From NCBI RefSeq assembly GCF_010671595.1, contig NZ_JAABOP010000006.1:62001-126000 (forward strand): a DNA stretch of 64,000 nt, read 5' to 3'. Made by a program: the position numbers and the translations under genes. The stretch is from Muriicola jejuensis (lineage in GTDB: Bacteria > Bacteroidota > Bacteroidia > Flavobacteriales > Flavobacteriaceae). The notes under the pieces are model-generated. The model was not told the DNA's origin. It searched no databases and saw nothing but the letters and a program-made list of their open reading frames with translations. Positions 54,010 through 62,278 of the stretch are shown piece by piece (position 1 is the stretch's first letter; the number at the start of each line of letters is the position of its first letter).

Positions 54010-55441
54010 AAAAAAGCAGGGGAAATACAAACTGGAACATAAGCACCAGAAGGACCACGGAGATCAGGTTCAGGACGATCCCCACCCGGGCCATCTGTTG
54101 AACTTCAATATACCCGCTGGCAAATACAATCGCATTGGGAGGGGTAGCCATGGGAAGCATAAAGGCGCAGCTACTGGCTATGGTGACCGGGATCAACAGG
54201 TGCAGCATCGGGATGTCCAGGCCGATGGCGATCCCAGCCACCACAGGGGCGAGGACGGCGACCAGGGCCACGTTGCTCATCAATTCAGTCATAAAAAGCA
54301 TTAACAGGATCAGGAGGGAGGCAGTCAGGAGGACCGGGAAGTCGCTGTTGGCAATGGCGGTGGAAACAACGTCTACCAGGCCACTGCTCGACATCCCGTT
54401 CGCAAGCGCCAAACCTCCGCCGAACAGGATCAGGATTCCCCAGGCCAGTTTACTGGTATCTCCCCACTGAATGATAAAATCGCCTTTCTTCAAATTATAA
54501 GGCAGTGCAAACAGGGAAACCGCTCCTACCATGGAGATGATCGTATCCGAAAGTCCCAGGGAGGGGAAAATACTATTTATGACCGTTCTGAAGACCCATA
54601 GAAAGACGGTCACCCCGAAAATGGCCAAAACCATTTTCTCTTTCCCGGAAGTGGGCCCCAGTTTCTTCAGTTCGGCCTGAATTACCTCGCGGGAAGCTGT
54701 GAACTGCAATTGGCGGTTGGGGAACATCCATTTTACCAGCACCCAGTAACAGATCAGCAATAAGATGATCGAGAAGGGCAGGCCGAAGGTCATCCATTTC
54801 AGGAAGGAGATCTCGATCTGGTACTGGTTCTCCAGTAACCCAATAAGTACCGAGTTGGGCGGCGTCCCTATAACCGTGGCGATCCCACCGGCGTTGGCCG
54901 AAAAGGCGATCCCCAGCATTACGCTGAGGGCAAAATTCCTGTCGTCTTTTGTAAAACCGTCCTCGTCGTGGATCAGCAGGCGGATCACAGACATGGCAAT
55001 GGGGAGCATGACCACCGTACTGGCCGTATTGCTGATCCACATGCTCAGTGAGGCCGTGGCGATCATAAAACCCAGTACTACCTTATTGGGTGTGGTCCCG
55101 GTAATGCGGATGATGTTCAGGGCGATCCTCTTGTGCAGATTCACCTTCTCCAGCGCCAGGGCCAACACAAAACCGCCGAAGAAAAGGAAGATGATCGGAC
55201 TGCCGTAATTAGAGCCCACCTCTGTGATATCCATGACATCCAGGCTCGGGAAGAGGATCAACGGCAGCAAGGCTGTTACAGAAATGGATACTGCTTCCGT
55301 GATCCACCAGACTACCATCCAAAGGGCCGTGGCCATCACCGCGTTGGCGTATTCCTTCCCGGGAAGAAGGTCCGGAAGGTTGATCAGGATGAGGAAAAGG
55401 GCAGGTCCCAGGAAAAGGCCTATCTTTTTACTCCAGGGCAT
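54008..55441 (-). CDS. DASS/SLC13-family sodium:dicarboxylate or anion symporter
   Basis: The product has 477 residues with about 12 helices. It has the SNT-type helix hairpin motifs twice: SNTASTVVMLPIA (about 137-149) and a second related pattern near MATPPNAIVFASG (about 433-445). The long cytosolic region at about 230-255 is typical for DASS carriers. It should import succinate, malate, citrate or sulfate with sodium; the sequence does not decide among them. It is monocistronic and convergent with the repeat-protein gene. Confidence 0.92.
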   Translation of the reverse strand: MPWSKKIGLFLGPALFLILINLPDLLPGKEYANAVMATALWMVVWWITEAVSISVTALLPLILFPSLDVMDITEVGSNYGSPIIFLFFGGFVLALALEKVNLHKRIALNIIRITGTTPNKVVLGFMIATASLSMWISNTASTVVMLPIAMSVIRLLIHDEDGFTKDDRNFALSVMLGIAFSANAGGIATVIGTPPNSVLIGLLENQYQIEISFLKWMTFGLPFSIILLLICYWVLVKWMFPNRQLQFTASREVIQAELKKLGPTSGKEKMVLAIFGVTVFLWVFRTVINSIFPSLGLSDTIISMVGAVSLFALPYNLKKGDFIIQWGDTSKLAWGILILFGGGLALANGMSSSGLVDVVSTAIANSDFPVLLTASLLILLMLFMTELMSNVALVAVLAPVVAGIAIGLDIPMLHLLIPVTIASSCAFMLPMATPPNAIVFASGYIEVQQMARVGIVLNLISVVLLVLMFQFVFPLLF

Positions 55442-55490
55442 AGGTTGTATTTTAGGCCTAATCTAGAGGTTATTTTTTAGTCTGGAAAAT

Positions 55491-55517
55491 AAAAAAGGGA
55501 GCGATTCGCTCCCTTTT
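55491..55517 (-). terminator. Terminator of the PKD lipoprotein gene
   Basis: AAAAGGGAGCGA and TCGCTCCCTTTT form a long stem with a minimal loop, followed by six T residues on the minus strand, 22 nt after the stop at 55539. Confidence 0.88.
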
Positions 55518-55538
55518 CCGAACATGGCAACCAACCCT

Positions 55539-56936
55539 TTACGGAGTGAGATCAATGATCGAAAGATCACTGTCACAGGCTCCGTAGAAGATCTTTATCT
55601 CATCCTCCTGGTCGAATCCCGCAATAAAGTATAGGTCGTTGTCCTTCAGGATGAGTTCGGGCAGGTAATTCCCGTTGTATTTTACCTGGGCCGTCTGCTC
55701 ACCTTCTGTATTGAATTTCCGCAGGTACTCATCCGAGGAGATCACGAAGGAATTTCCAAGGGAGACCAAGGCTTGAATATTCGAAGTACCCTCGTAGAAT
55801 TCCTTGCGTATAGTATTTCCCGCAGCGTCGGCGACCCGCAATTCCCCGTTGGCATACATTACAAGGTTCCCGTTGGAGAGCTCCGCGAGCTGGTAACTGC
55901 CATTAAATCCGTTACAATCCGATACGGCTCCTGTAAGGGAGGTATTCTCGTAGATGACATGCCCGGTCACGTTCAGGTCTCCGTCCATAAAGACCAGGAG
56001 AGGTTTGTAGTCAGAGACATATGGCAGGGTGAGGTTTTTGGTAAATACTGCCCCGTAAGCCACATAGCCTCCGTCTACGGGGATCATATCCCCGATCATG
56101 GAGTCGGCCGGGCCAAAGGCGTTCAGCGTAACCGCAAACGCATCTCCGGTGCTATTCCTTTTTTCCACCGCTGTCTTGTAGATGCCTCCATCTGCCTGGG
56201 TGCCGAAGTAAAGGTAGTCCGACCCGGAGGGTAGCTGACCGTAGCTGTGCTTGGTAGCACTGCTGATGGCGTTCAGCAAGGTCCAAACGCTGGTGTAATT
56301 AACCTCCTGCGTGCCATACAGGCTGCCTAAGGTCCTGGAGAAGACAAAATTCATCTTTCCGCTCGGGTAGAAATTCACAAATCCGCTTCCTGAATTATAG
56401 GGCTTATCCGCGATGTAGTTGGAGGCGTATTGAAACTCCTCGTCGAATTGGCGATAAAAGAATTTAGAACCCCCGCCGCCAACGTTATCCTGGTAGAGTT
56501 CGAGGGTATAGAGGTTCCCGGTGACCGGGTTGATGCCGGCCTCCAATGGTAAACCGGTAAATCCGGAAGGGATCTCCGGGAACAGGTAGGAGGCTTCAAT
56601 GACCATTACGGTCACCGATTTGCTTTGGGTTTTGGTCTCTTCCCCATCGGATACCGTCAGGGTGATCGTATAGCTTCCCCCTTCTTCGAAACTGACCGTA
56701 GGGTTTTCAAACTCACTGCTGGTGCCGTTTCCAAAATCAAACGAATAAGAGGTTGCCCCTTCCGAACAGTTGCTGATAGTCAGCATCTCGCCTACGCGCA
56801 AAGTGGTGGCACTCAGCTCAAAGCAAGCTTTCAGGGATTCCCCTTCATCGGGGTTGTCGTCGATGACGGTAAGGCCGTCCTTAGAACAGCCGAGAATAAA
56901 TATCAGGCCAAGGCCCAGGAGGTAGATTTTTTTCAT
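55539..56936 (-). CDS. PKD-domain lipoprotein with C-terminal propeller-like region
   Basis: From ATG 56936 (MKKIYLL) the product has 465 residues, with a lipobox at Cys17 (ILGC). A PKD domain (about 38-108) contains YSFDFGNGTSSEFENPTVSF, the family WDFGDG-like motif. The remaining 350 residues form repeated short beta blades (SYQLAELSNGNLVMYANGEL, IQALVSLGNSFVIS), as in a beta-propeller. PKD domains in lipoproteins usually mediate binding to polysaccharides or proteins at the cell surface. No catalytic motif is visible. Confidence 0.83.
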   Translation of the reverse strand: MKKIYLLGLGLIFILGCSKDGLTVIDDNPDEGESLKACFELSATTLRVGEMLTISNCSEGATSYSFDFGNGTSSEFENPTVSFEEGGSYTITLTVSDGEETKTQSKSVTVMVIEASYLFPEIPSGFTGLPLEAGINPVTGNLYTLELYQDNVGGGGSKFFYRQFDEEFQYASNYIADKPYNSGSGFVNFYPSGKMNFVFSRTLGSLYGTQEVNYTSVWTLLNAISSATKHSYGQLPSGSDYLYFGTQADGGIYKTAVEKRNSTGDAFAVTLNAFGPADSMIGDMIPVDGGYVAYGAVFTKNLTLPYVSDYKPLLVFMDGDLNVTGHVIYENTSLTGAVSDCNGFNGSYQLAELSNGNLVMYANGELRVADAAGNTIRKEFYEGTSNIQALVSLGNSFVISSDEYLRKFNTEGEQTAQVKYNGNYLPELILKDNDLYFIAGFDQEDEIKIFYGACDSDLSIIDLTP

Positions 56937-57086
56937 AAACACAGAATTGAGGTTCCATGTTTATAAAACGTCAGGCTGCTGCTCTTATTTAAAAAATTAA
57001 CAGGTTTTCGATGAGATGCACGGGAGTTAAACCCTTGAAAATAAATAATTTAGAAAATTTTAACAAGCAGTTCGTCGAGAAAGGCC

Positions 57087-58775
57087 CTACAGCAGGGTGC
57101 AGAGAAGATCTTCCCCCTCTTTGACCACTTTTGCCAGGCCGTGTGCATTCAATCCTTTCATCCCTTTATCCCAGGCTTTATTGCTCAATCCGGACTTTTC
57201 TTTGAGCAAAGGCAGGGAAATGGGGTTTTCCTCTTTTAACAGGCTTAAAATGGTCTTTTCATTCTCACTGAGGTCTGGAATCTTCTTCTCCGGTCTCATC
57301 TGGGGAAAGAACAGCACTTCCTGGATAGAGGCGTTGTCGGTCATCAGCATTACCAGTCGGTCTATCCCTATCCCTATCCCGGAGGTGGGGGGCATGCCGT
57401 ATTCCAAAGCCCTGAGGAAGTCCTGGTCTATAAACATGGCCTCGTCATCCCCTTTTTCGGACAATTTCAACTGTTCTTCGAAACGTTCCCGCTGGTCGAT
57501 GGGATCATTCAGCTCAGAATAGGCATTGGCGATCTCCTTCCCGTTCACCATGAGCTCAAAGCGCTCGGTGAGTTCGGGGTGGGAGCGGTGTTCTTTGGTA
57601 AGTGGACTCATCTCTTTGGGATAGTCGATGATGAATGTAGGCTGTATGTAGTGCATTTCGCATTTCTCCCCAAAGATCTCATCGATAAGCTTGCCCTTAC
57701 CCATACTGTCATCGATCTCTATATCGAGCTTTTTGGCTACCTCCCGCACTTCCTCTTCGTTCATCCCGCGCAGGTCGTAGCCTGTATGTTCCTGTATGGC
57801 CGTAAGCAGGGGCACCCTTGGATAGGGCGCTTTGAAGTCGATCTCTTTCTTCCCCACCTTTACCTTGGTACTGTTATGGGCGTCCAGGGCCACTTTTTCG
57901 AGAAGGCGTTCCGTGGTCTCCATCATCCAGTGGTAATCCTTGTAGGCCACATACAGTTCCATGACGGTAAATTCGGGGTTGTGGGTGCGGTCCATTCCTT
58001 CGTTCCTGAAATCCTTGGAAAACTCGTAGACCCCTTCAAAACCGCCTACGATCAGCCTTTTGAGATACAATTCGTTGGCAATACGGAGGTAGAGGGGAAT
58101 GTTCAGGGCGTTGTGGTGTGTCACGAAAGGCCTGGCGGCGGCACCCCCTGGGATGGGTTGCAGGATAGGGGTCTCCACTTCCAGGTAGCCCATCTCATTA
58201 AAGAATTCACGTATGCTGTTGGTGATCTTTGTCCTTTTGACAAAAGTTTCCCTGACCCTGGGGTTGACCACCAGGTCTACATACCGCTGGCGGTACCTTT
58301 GTTCTGGGTCGTTGAATTCATCGTAAACATGGCCTTCGGCATCTACTTTAGGCAGGGGCAGGGGCCTGAGGGCCTTGCTGAGGATGTCGAAGTGTTTCAC
58401 CATGACGGTCTTTTCGCCCACCTGAGTAGTAAACAGTGTTCCATGTACCCCGATGATATCGCCAATGTCCAGGAGTTTCTTGTAAACCTCGTTATACAGG
58501 GTCTTATCCTCCCCTGTACAGATCTCGTCCCGGTTGAAGTATACCTGTATCCTGCCCTCACTGTCCTGTAGCTCCGCAAAGGAGGCCTTTCCCTGGATCC
58601 GGCGTGACATGAGTCGGCCTGCGATCACCACCTTTTTTCCCTCCTCGTATTCCTTTTTGATCTGGGTCGACTTCGTATCCACGGGATACAGGGCTGCGGG
58701 ATAGGGGTTGATCCCCATTTCCTTTAATTTGGCCAGTTTTTCCCTCCGTACTACTTCCTGTTCAGACAGTTGCAT
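57087..58775 (-). CDS. lysS: Lysine--tRNA ligase (class II) with C-terminal extension
   Basis: The 562-residue enzyme has an N-terminal OB-fold anticodon-binding domain (about 50-160, VVIAGRLMSRRIQGKASF) and the class II core ending with GIGIGIDRLVMLMT (about 475-488). Usual LysRS stops near residue 505. Here about 60 further residues follow (SENEKTILSLLKEENPISLP through GMKGLNAHGLAKV), predicted as a small winged-helix-like module. I chose ATG 58775 because TATATTTG, a -7 element, overlaps the alternative GTG at 58796. Confidence 0.96.
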   Translation of the reverse strand: MQLSEQEVVRREKLAKLKEMGINPYPAALYPVDTKSTQIKKEYEEGKKVVIAGRLMSRRIQGKASFAELQDSEGRIQVYFNRDEICTGEDKTLYNEVYKKLLDIGDIIGVHGTLFTTQVGEKTVMVKHFDILSKALRPLPLPKVDAEGHVYDEFNDPEQRYRQRYVDLVVNPRVRETFVKRTKITNSIREFFNEMGYLEVETPILQPIPGGAAARPFVTHHNALNIPLYLRIANELYLKRLIVGGFEGVYEFSKDFRNEGMDRTHNPEFTVMELYVAYKDYHWMMETTERLLEKVALDAHNSTKVKVGKKEIDFKAPYPRVPLLTAIQEHTGYDLRGMNEEEVREVAKKLDIEIDDSMGKGKLIDEIFGEKCEMHYIQPTFIIDYPKEMSPLTKEHRSHPELTERFELMVNGKEIANAYSELNDPIDQRERFEEQLKLSEKGDDEAMFIDQDFLRALEYGMPPTSGIGIGIDRLVMLMTDNASIQEVLFFPQMRPEKKIPDLSENEKTILSLLKEENPISLPLLKEKSGLSNKAWDKGMKGLNAHGLAKVVKEGEDLLCTLL

Positions 58776-58793
58776 ATTCCCAAAATTGAGCTG

Positions 58794-58824
58794 CAAATAT
58801 AGCCAGATACGGGCAATGTTTCAA
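58794..58824 (-). promoter_or_regulatory. Promoter of lysS (-7 TATATTTG, -33 TTG)
   Basis: On the minus strand TTG (58824-58822) and TATATTTG (58801-58794) are 20 nt apart, matching the consensus spacing. This places the transcription start just before ATG 58775 and excludes the upstream GTG. Confidence 0.7.
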
Positions 58825-58923
58825 TGAAAATCGAGTACGGGCCTGAAAAATTAAAAGCATCGGACTGTAACGATTACTCAAAAAAGGATACTGATAATAT
58901 ACATCAATCAAAATCACTTTGCC

Positions 58924-59079
58924 ATGAGCTTTTGGCGCGTTGTGCTCGCTATTCTCTTTCCCCCCTTGGCGGTTATCGGGAAGGGGTGCGGGTCTATTCT
59001 TATCGTTTTCCTGCTGACTCTCTGCGGATGGGTCCCCGGGGTGATTGCCGCCCTGATCATCTTGAATAATCCCAACTGA
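58924..59079 (+). CDS. YqaE/Pmp3-family membrane mini-protein
   Basis: ATG 58924 to TGA 59079 gives 51 residues: MSFWRVVLAILFPPLAVIGKG, then CGSILIVFLLTLCGWVPGVIAA, ending in ILNNPN. This is the Pmp3/YqaE proteolipid pattern, with two transmembrane helices and the central FPPLAV and GWxPGxIxA motifs. Family members respond to salt, cold or membrane potential in yeast, plants and bacteria. An overlapping longer frame starting at 58824 is a shadow. The next gene, lipB, starts 20 nt later and has its own promoter. Confidence 0.93.
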   Translation: MSFWRVVLAILFPPLAVIGKGCGSILIVFLLTLCGWVPGVIAALIILNNPN

Positions 59080-59093
59080 TAGGCGTATCTTTG
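59062..59093 (+). promoter_or_regulatory. Promoter of lipB (-33 TTG, -7 TATCTTTG)
   Basis: TTG at 59062-59064 (inside the end of the YqaE gene) and TATCTTTG at 59086-59093 are 21 nt apart. The -7 element ends 6 nt before ATG 59100, so the lipB transcript is nearly leaderless. Confidence 0.68.
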
Positions 59094-59099
59094 CAGCCT

Positions 59100-59798
59100 A
59101 TGAACAAAAAAGTAGGCATACAGGACCTGGGATTAAAGGATTACAAGGAGACCTGGGATTACCAGGAGTCTTTGTTTCAGGAGATCCTGGGTATCAAGAT
59201 CCGCAACAGGCGGGAAGGCTTGACTATGCCTACTCCCAATCACTTTTTATTCGTGGAGCACCCCCATGTGTACACCCTGGGTAAGAGTGGAGATATTTCC
59301 AATCTACTGGTCAGTGAGGAACGCTTGAAAGAAAAAGGGGCTACATTCTACAAGATCAACCGGGGAGGGGACATCACCTACCACGGCCCGGGGCAGATCG
59401 TGGGCTATCCCATCCTGGACCTGGACAATTTCTTTACCGACATTCACAAATACCTGAGATTACTGGAAGAAATGATCATCCTCACACTGGCCGATTACGG
59501 CTTAAAAGGGGAGCGCTCCAAAGGGGAGACCGGGGTCTGGCTGGATGTAGGTACCCCCTTTGCCCGGAAGATCTGTGCCATGGGTGTGAGGGCCAGCCGG
59601 TGGGTAACCATGCATGGCTTTGCTTTCAATATCAACACGGATCTCTCCTATTTCGACCTCATGATTCCCTGCGGGATCAAAGGCAAGGGCGTCACCTCCC
59701 TGAATCTCGAGCTGGGCAAGGAGGAAGTGCCCATGGAGGAGGTCCGCCAAAAACTCCTGCGGCATTTTACAGAGCTCTTTGAGGCGGAATGGGCGTAG
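59100..59798 (+). CDS. lipB: Octanoyl-[acyl-carrier-protein]:protein N-octanoyltransferase LipB
   Basis: The 232-residue enzyme transfers octanoate from ACP to the lipoyl domains of 2-oxoacid dehydrogenases and GcvH, the first step of lipoate assembly. Seen are RGGDITYHGPGQIVGYPI (about 82-99), the catalytic Lys in ARKICAMG, SRWVTMHGFAFNI and the catalytic Cys in MIPCGIKGKG. I chose ATG 59100; a TTG at 59091 overlaps the -7 element and cannot be the start. Confidence 0.96.
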   Translation: MNKKVGIQDLGLKDYKETWDYQESLFQEILGIKIRNRREGLTMPTPNHFLFVEHPHVYTLGKSGDISNLLVSEERLKEKGATFYKINRGGDITYHGPGQIVGYPILDLDNFFTDIHKYLRLLEEMIILTLADYGLKGERSKGETGVWLDVGTPFARKICAMGVRASRWVTMHGFAFNINTDLSYFDLMIPCGIKGKGVTSLNLELGKEEVPMEEVRQKLLRHFTELFEAEWA

Positions 59799-59905
59799 GT
59801 ACTTCCCAGGTTTCCCTTTGATAAACCATTTTAACGCCGGTAACTGTAACAATTAGCCGTCTCACGCGTCTATAGAGTAGTCAACCTAATTAAAGAACAA
59901 CTAAA

Positions 59906-60130
59906 ATGTCAAGCATCAGAACACAATTCACGCACAAGAGCATCATGCTCGGGATCCTTTTCCTGGGAGTGCTGCTGAACTCACAATTTGAGTCGTGGAG
60001 TTCAGAAGATGCTGTAGCAGAACAGGCCGATACCCCTGCCCTGGAAGTAGAGGCCGAACAACCCCAAACTACAGATTCTCTGGAAGCCACTTATGAGGAA
60101 GATGAGACCGCAATTGCCGGGCTGGGGTAA
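59906..60130 (+). CDS. Small secreted or anchored acidic protein
   Basis: The 74-residue protein has a hydrophobic N-terminal segment (about 14-27, MLGILFLGVLLNSQ). The mature part is strongly acidic (EVEAEQPQTTDSLEATYEEDE, read at about 48-68) and disordered. No Cys or domain is present. The leader upstream (59799-59905) has no clear promoter. It is likely real because of the signal-like start and sharp change in composition, but I know no family. Confidence 0.58.
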   Translation: MSSIRTQFTHKSIMLGILFLGVLLNSQFESWSSEDAVAEQADTPALEVEAEQPQTTDSLEATYEEDETAIAGLG

Positions 60131-60176
60131 AAAAGATAATTATCCCGAGGTCCCTATCACGTAAATATTCCTTTTT

Positions 60177-60869
60177 TTATTGAGAGTATGCTGTCAAGAG
60201 GGTGGAATTTATCAGATCGCCGTCCTTTTGATAGCTTTCTTGTTTCACCATTCCTATTCCTTCTGCCAGCCATTGGCGGCTCGGGAATGTCCTGTTGATT
60301 CCCATGGATCTGGTCTGCGTATCGCTGTAGATCACATAACAGTCGAATTCACCGGCAGGTGTGTTGATCACTTCTTTCTTTTCAACTTTCCTGTTTAGGA
60401 TAAAGATCTCGGTTTTCATATTCATGCCGCCCATGCTCATGGTCATAGTGACATTGGCATCCGAAAGGGTATCTCCTACATTCAGGCTATTGGGTAATTC
60501 GATGTCTGTTCCGGTGACCTCCATCTCCATGTTTCCCATTTGTTCCATCATGTTATCGGGTAACAATGAGTTGTAGTCAATAGCTATCTTATCATCCTCG
60601 CATCGGATGCTGTAATCCGAAGTAAACACCTCTTTTCCTTTTTCATTTTTCAGGGTCATGCTCATATCGGCCTTGGTCATACCGCCTTCGTTGCTCACAT
60701 TCGACACTAAATAATTAACCGTTCCTTCACTTTTCCCCTTTTTGTTGTAGTTCGTATACTGCATAGTCATTCCTTCCCGCATGGGATAGTACTTGCTGCA
60801 ATCGATCTGACCTAAGCCGGTGTAGGAGATGAGCAAAATGACTGCAAGCGAGTACATTGTTTTTTTCAT
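60177..60869 (-). CDS. TapB/DUF3108-like periplasmic protein
   Basis: The 230-residue protein has a signal peptide (about 1-20, TGLGQ). It starts with CSKYYPMREGMTMQYTNY, then long beta-strands and a conserved block near VINTPAGEFDCYVI (about 168-181) and a final WLAEGIGMVKQESY. This is the TapB/DUF3108-like pattern, in which a beta-clam binds a lipid or protein ligand in the periplasm. Met-rich strands (MTMSMGGMNMK, about 142-152) are unusual. It lies 5 nt after the OmpA-family gene, so the two share a transcript. Confidence 0.83.
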   Translation of the reverse strand: MKKTMYSLAVILLISYTGLGQIDCSKYYPMREGMTMQYTNYNKKGKSEGTVNYLVSNVSNEGGMTKADMSMTLKNEKGKEVFTSDYSIRCEDDKIAIDYNSLLPDNMMEQMGNMEMEVTGTDIELPNSLNVGDTLSDANVTMTMSMGGMNMKTEIFILNRKVEKKEVINTPAGEFDCYVIYSDTQTRSMGINRTFPSRQWLAEGIGMVKQESYQKDGDLINSTLLTAYSQ

Positions 60870-60874
60870 GGCCT

Positions 60875-62200
60875 TTATTGTTTTATAAATTCGACTCTAC
60901 GGTTTTTAGCCTTTCCGTCCGGGGAGGTATTATCAGCAACGGGCTGAGATTCTCCTTTGCCCTCTGCTGTCAGCCGTGCGCCCTCTATCTCATAAATGCT
61001 GATCAGGGCCTCCCGTACGGCTTCAGCTCTTTGGCGGGAAAGGTCGAGATTAGACGCTTCTGTCCCGTCGGCATCCGTATGTCCTACAATTTTCAAGTTC
61101 ATGTCTTTTTCCTGTTGCAGAACCTGTGATATCTGACGGATGATTCCCATGGATTGGGGTTGGATCTTTGCAGAACCAACACCGAAGAGAATGCCATTAG
61201 TGGATGCCCTACCCTCGGCAAGCAAGGTGCGCCTGAGGTCGAGACCACCCTCGGCCACTTTTAAATTGGTAATAAAAATGCGTTCTTCCCCATCTTTAAA
61301 ATTGTTCATATGGAATTTAAGGGTGTTTATGACTGCACCTGCCGGGACAATCCTGGGTATATCAATATGTTTTTCTTCATTGACCCAAAGGCGAAAGCGT
61401 TCCTTATTTACTGCAATGGATATATGGGGGCGGTTGAGTACTTCGTCTCTGAGGTCGGCCTTCACCACACTGTAAATTTCACGTTTGTTGTTAATGTGAT
61501 TGGCCATGGTTATTCCTATAGGGGAGTACTGACAAAATGGTATCGAGGCCTGAACGAAGTTAGCCCCTTCTTTAAATGCCCCATCGTCGCTTAGGTCAAC
61601 CCGCAGCATGGCCGTAGAAGATGTTCGTTTGCTGAGTCCAACAGCTGTAACATCGAATTCAATGGTGTATTCTTCCGGTAGATCCGGCACATCAGGGATA
61701 AAATAGATATTATAACCAGAAACAAGCTCGAGCCATTTTTCATCCGAGTCATCGAAGGTCACCAATTCCCCGGATCCATTGGTATTCCATTTGGAAGGAA
61801 AATCGCCAATAAATTCATTTTGAAAATCCTCAAAAAACAAGATCTTGTCACCAGGGACATAATCGAATTTACTGTAGACCCTCATCTCCTGAGGTCCATT
61901 TAGTACACCTGGTGATTTTTTTGTATCGGTGTCACCCTGGCCTGGCGTATCCATCTGGGGTATGGGGTTCCCATCCTTATCTCTGGCGACCTCACCTTTC
62001 TTTCCAGGTTCCAGGATACTGTCCAAGACCTCATCTGTTTTTTCGGAGGTTTCCTTTTCCACCCTTCGCTCAATAGTCCTCTCGGCGGCTCTTTCTGCGC
62101 TCTTTTTTAGCTTTTTTAGAATCTGGCCCTGGGCCGTGGGAATAATGGCCATCGATGCCATGATAATCCACAGGCTGGATCTTCGGATTAGTGGTCTCAT
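60875..62200 (-). CDS. OmpA-family lectin-like outer-membrane-associated protein
   Basis: The product has 441 residues: a signal peptide (about 1-25), an Arg/Glu-rich helix (ERAAERTIERRVEKE), a linker, a LamG-like jelly roll (about 115-315) and an OmpA C-domain (about 320-440) with GHTDADGTEASNLDLSRQRA, which binds diaminopimelate of peptidoglycan. It should tie a periplasmic beta-sandwich to the cell wall. No outer-membrane barrel is present. It is co-transcribed with the TapB-like gene. Confidence 0.9.
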   Translation of the reverse strand: MRPLIRRSSLWIIMASMAIIPTAQGQILKKLKKSAERAAERTIERRVEKETSEKTDEVLDSILEPGKKGEVARDKDGNPIPQMDTPGQGDTDTKKSPGVLNGPQEMRVYSKFDYVPGDKILFFEDFQNEFIGDFPSKWNTNGSGELVTFDDSDEKWLELVSGYNIYFIPDVPDLPEEYTIEFDVTAVGLSKRTSSTAMLRVDLSDDGAFKEGANFVQASIPFCQYSPIGITMANHINNKREIYSVVKADLRDEVLNRPHISIAVNKERFRLWVNEEKHIDIPRIVPAGAVINTLKFHMNNFKDGEERIFITNLKVAEGGLDLRRTLLAEGRASTNGILFGVGSAKIQPQSMGIIRQISQVLQQEKDMNLKIVGHTDADGTEASNLDLSRQRAEAVREALISIYEIEGARLTAEGKGESQPVADNTSPDGKAKNRRVEFIKQ

Positions 62201-62278
62201 AACTTATGGTGGTTTAGTCTTATAAGGTATAAGAAAAATTGGGTTTGGGAAAATTTTATCAACTGATTTTTAAGCCCA

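Noticed and set aside
58824-59069. Frame of 81 codons before lipB
   Set aside because: It overlaps the YqaE/Pmp3 gene in another frame, has no hydrophobic or conserved part and starts in the lysS promoter region.
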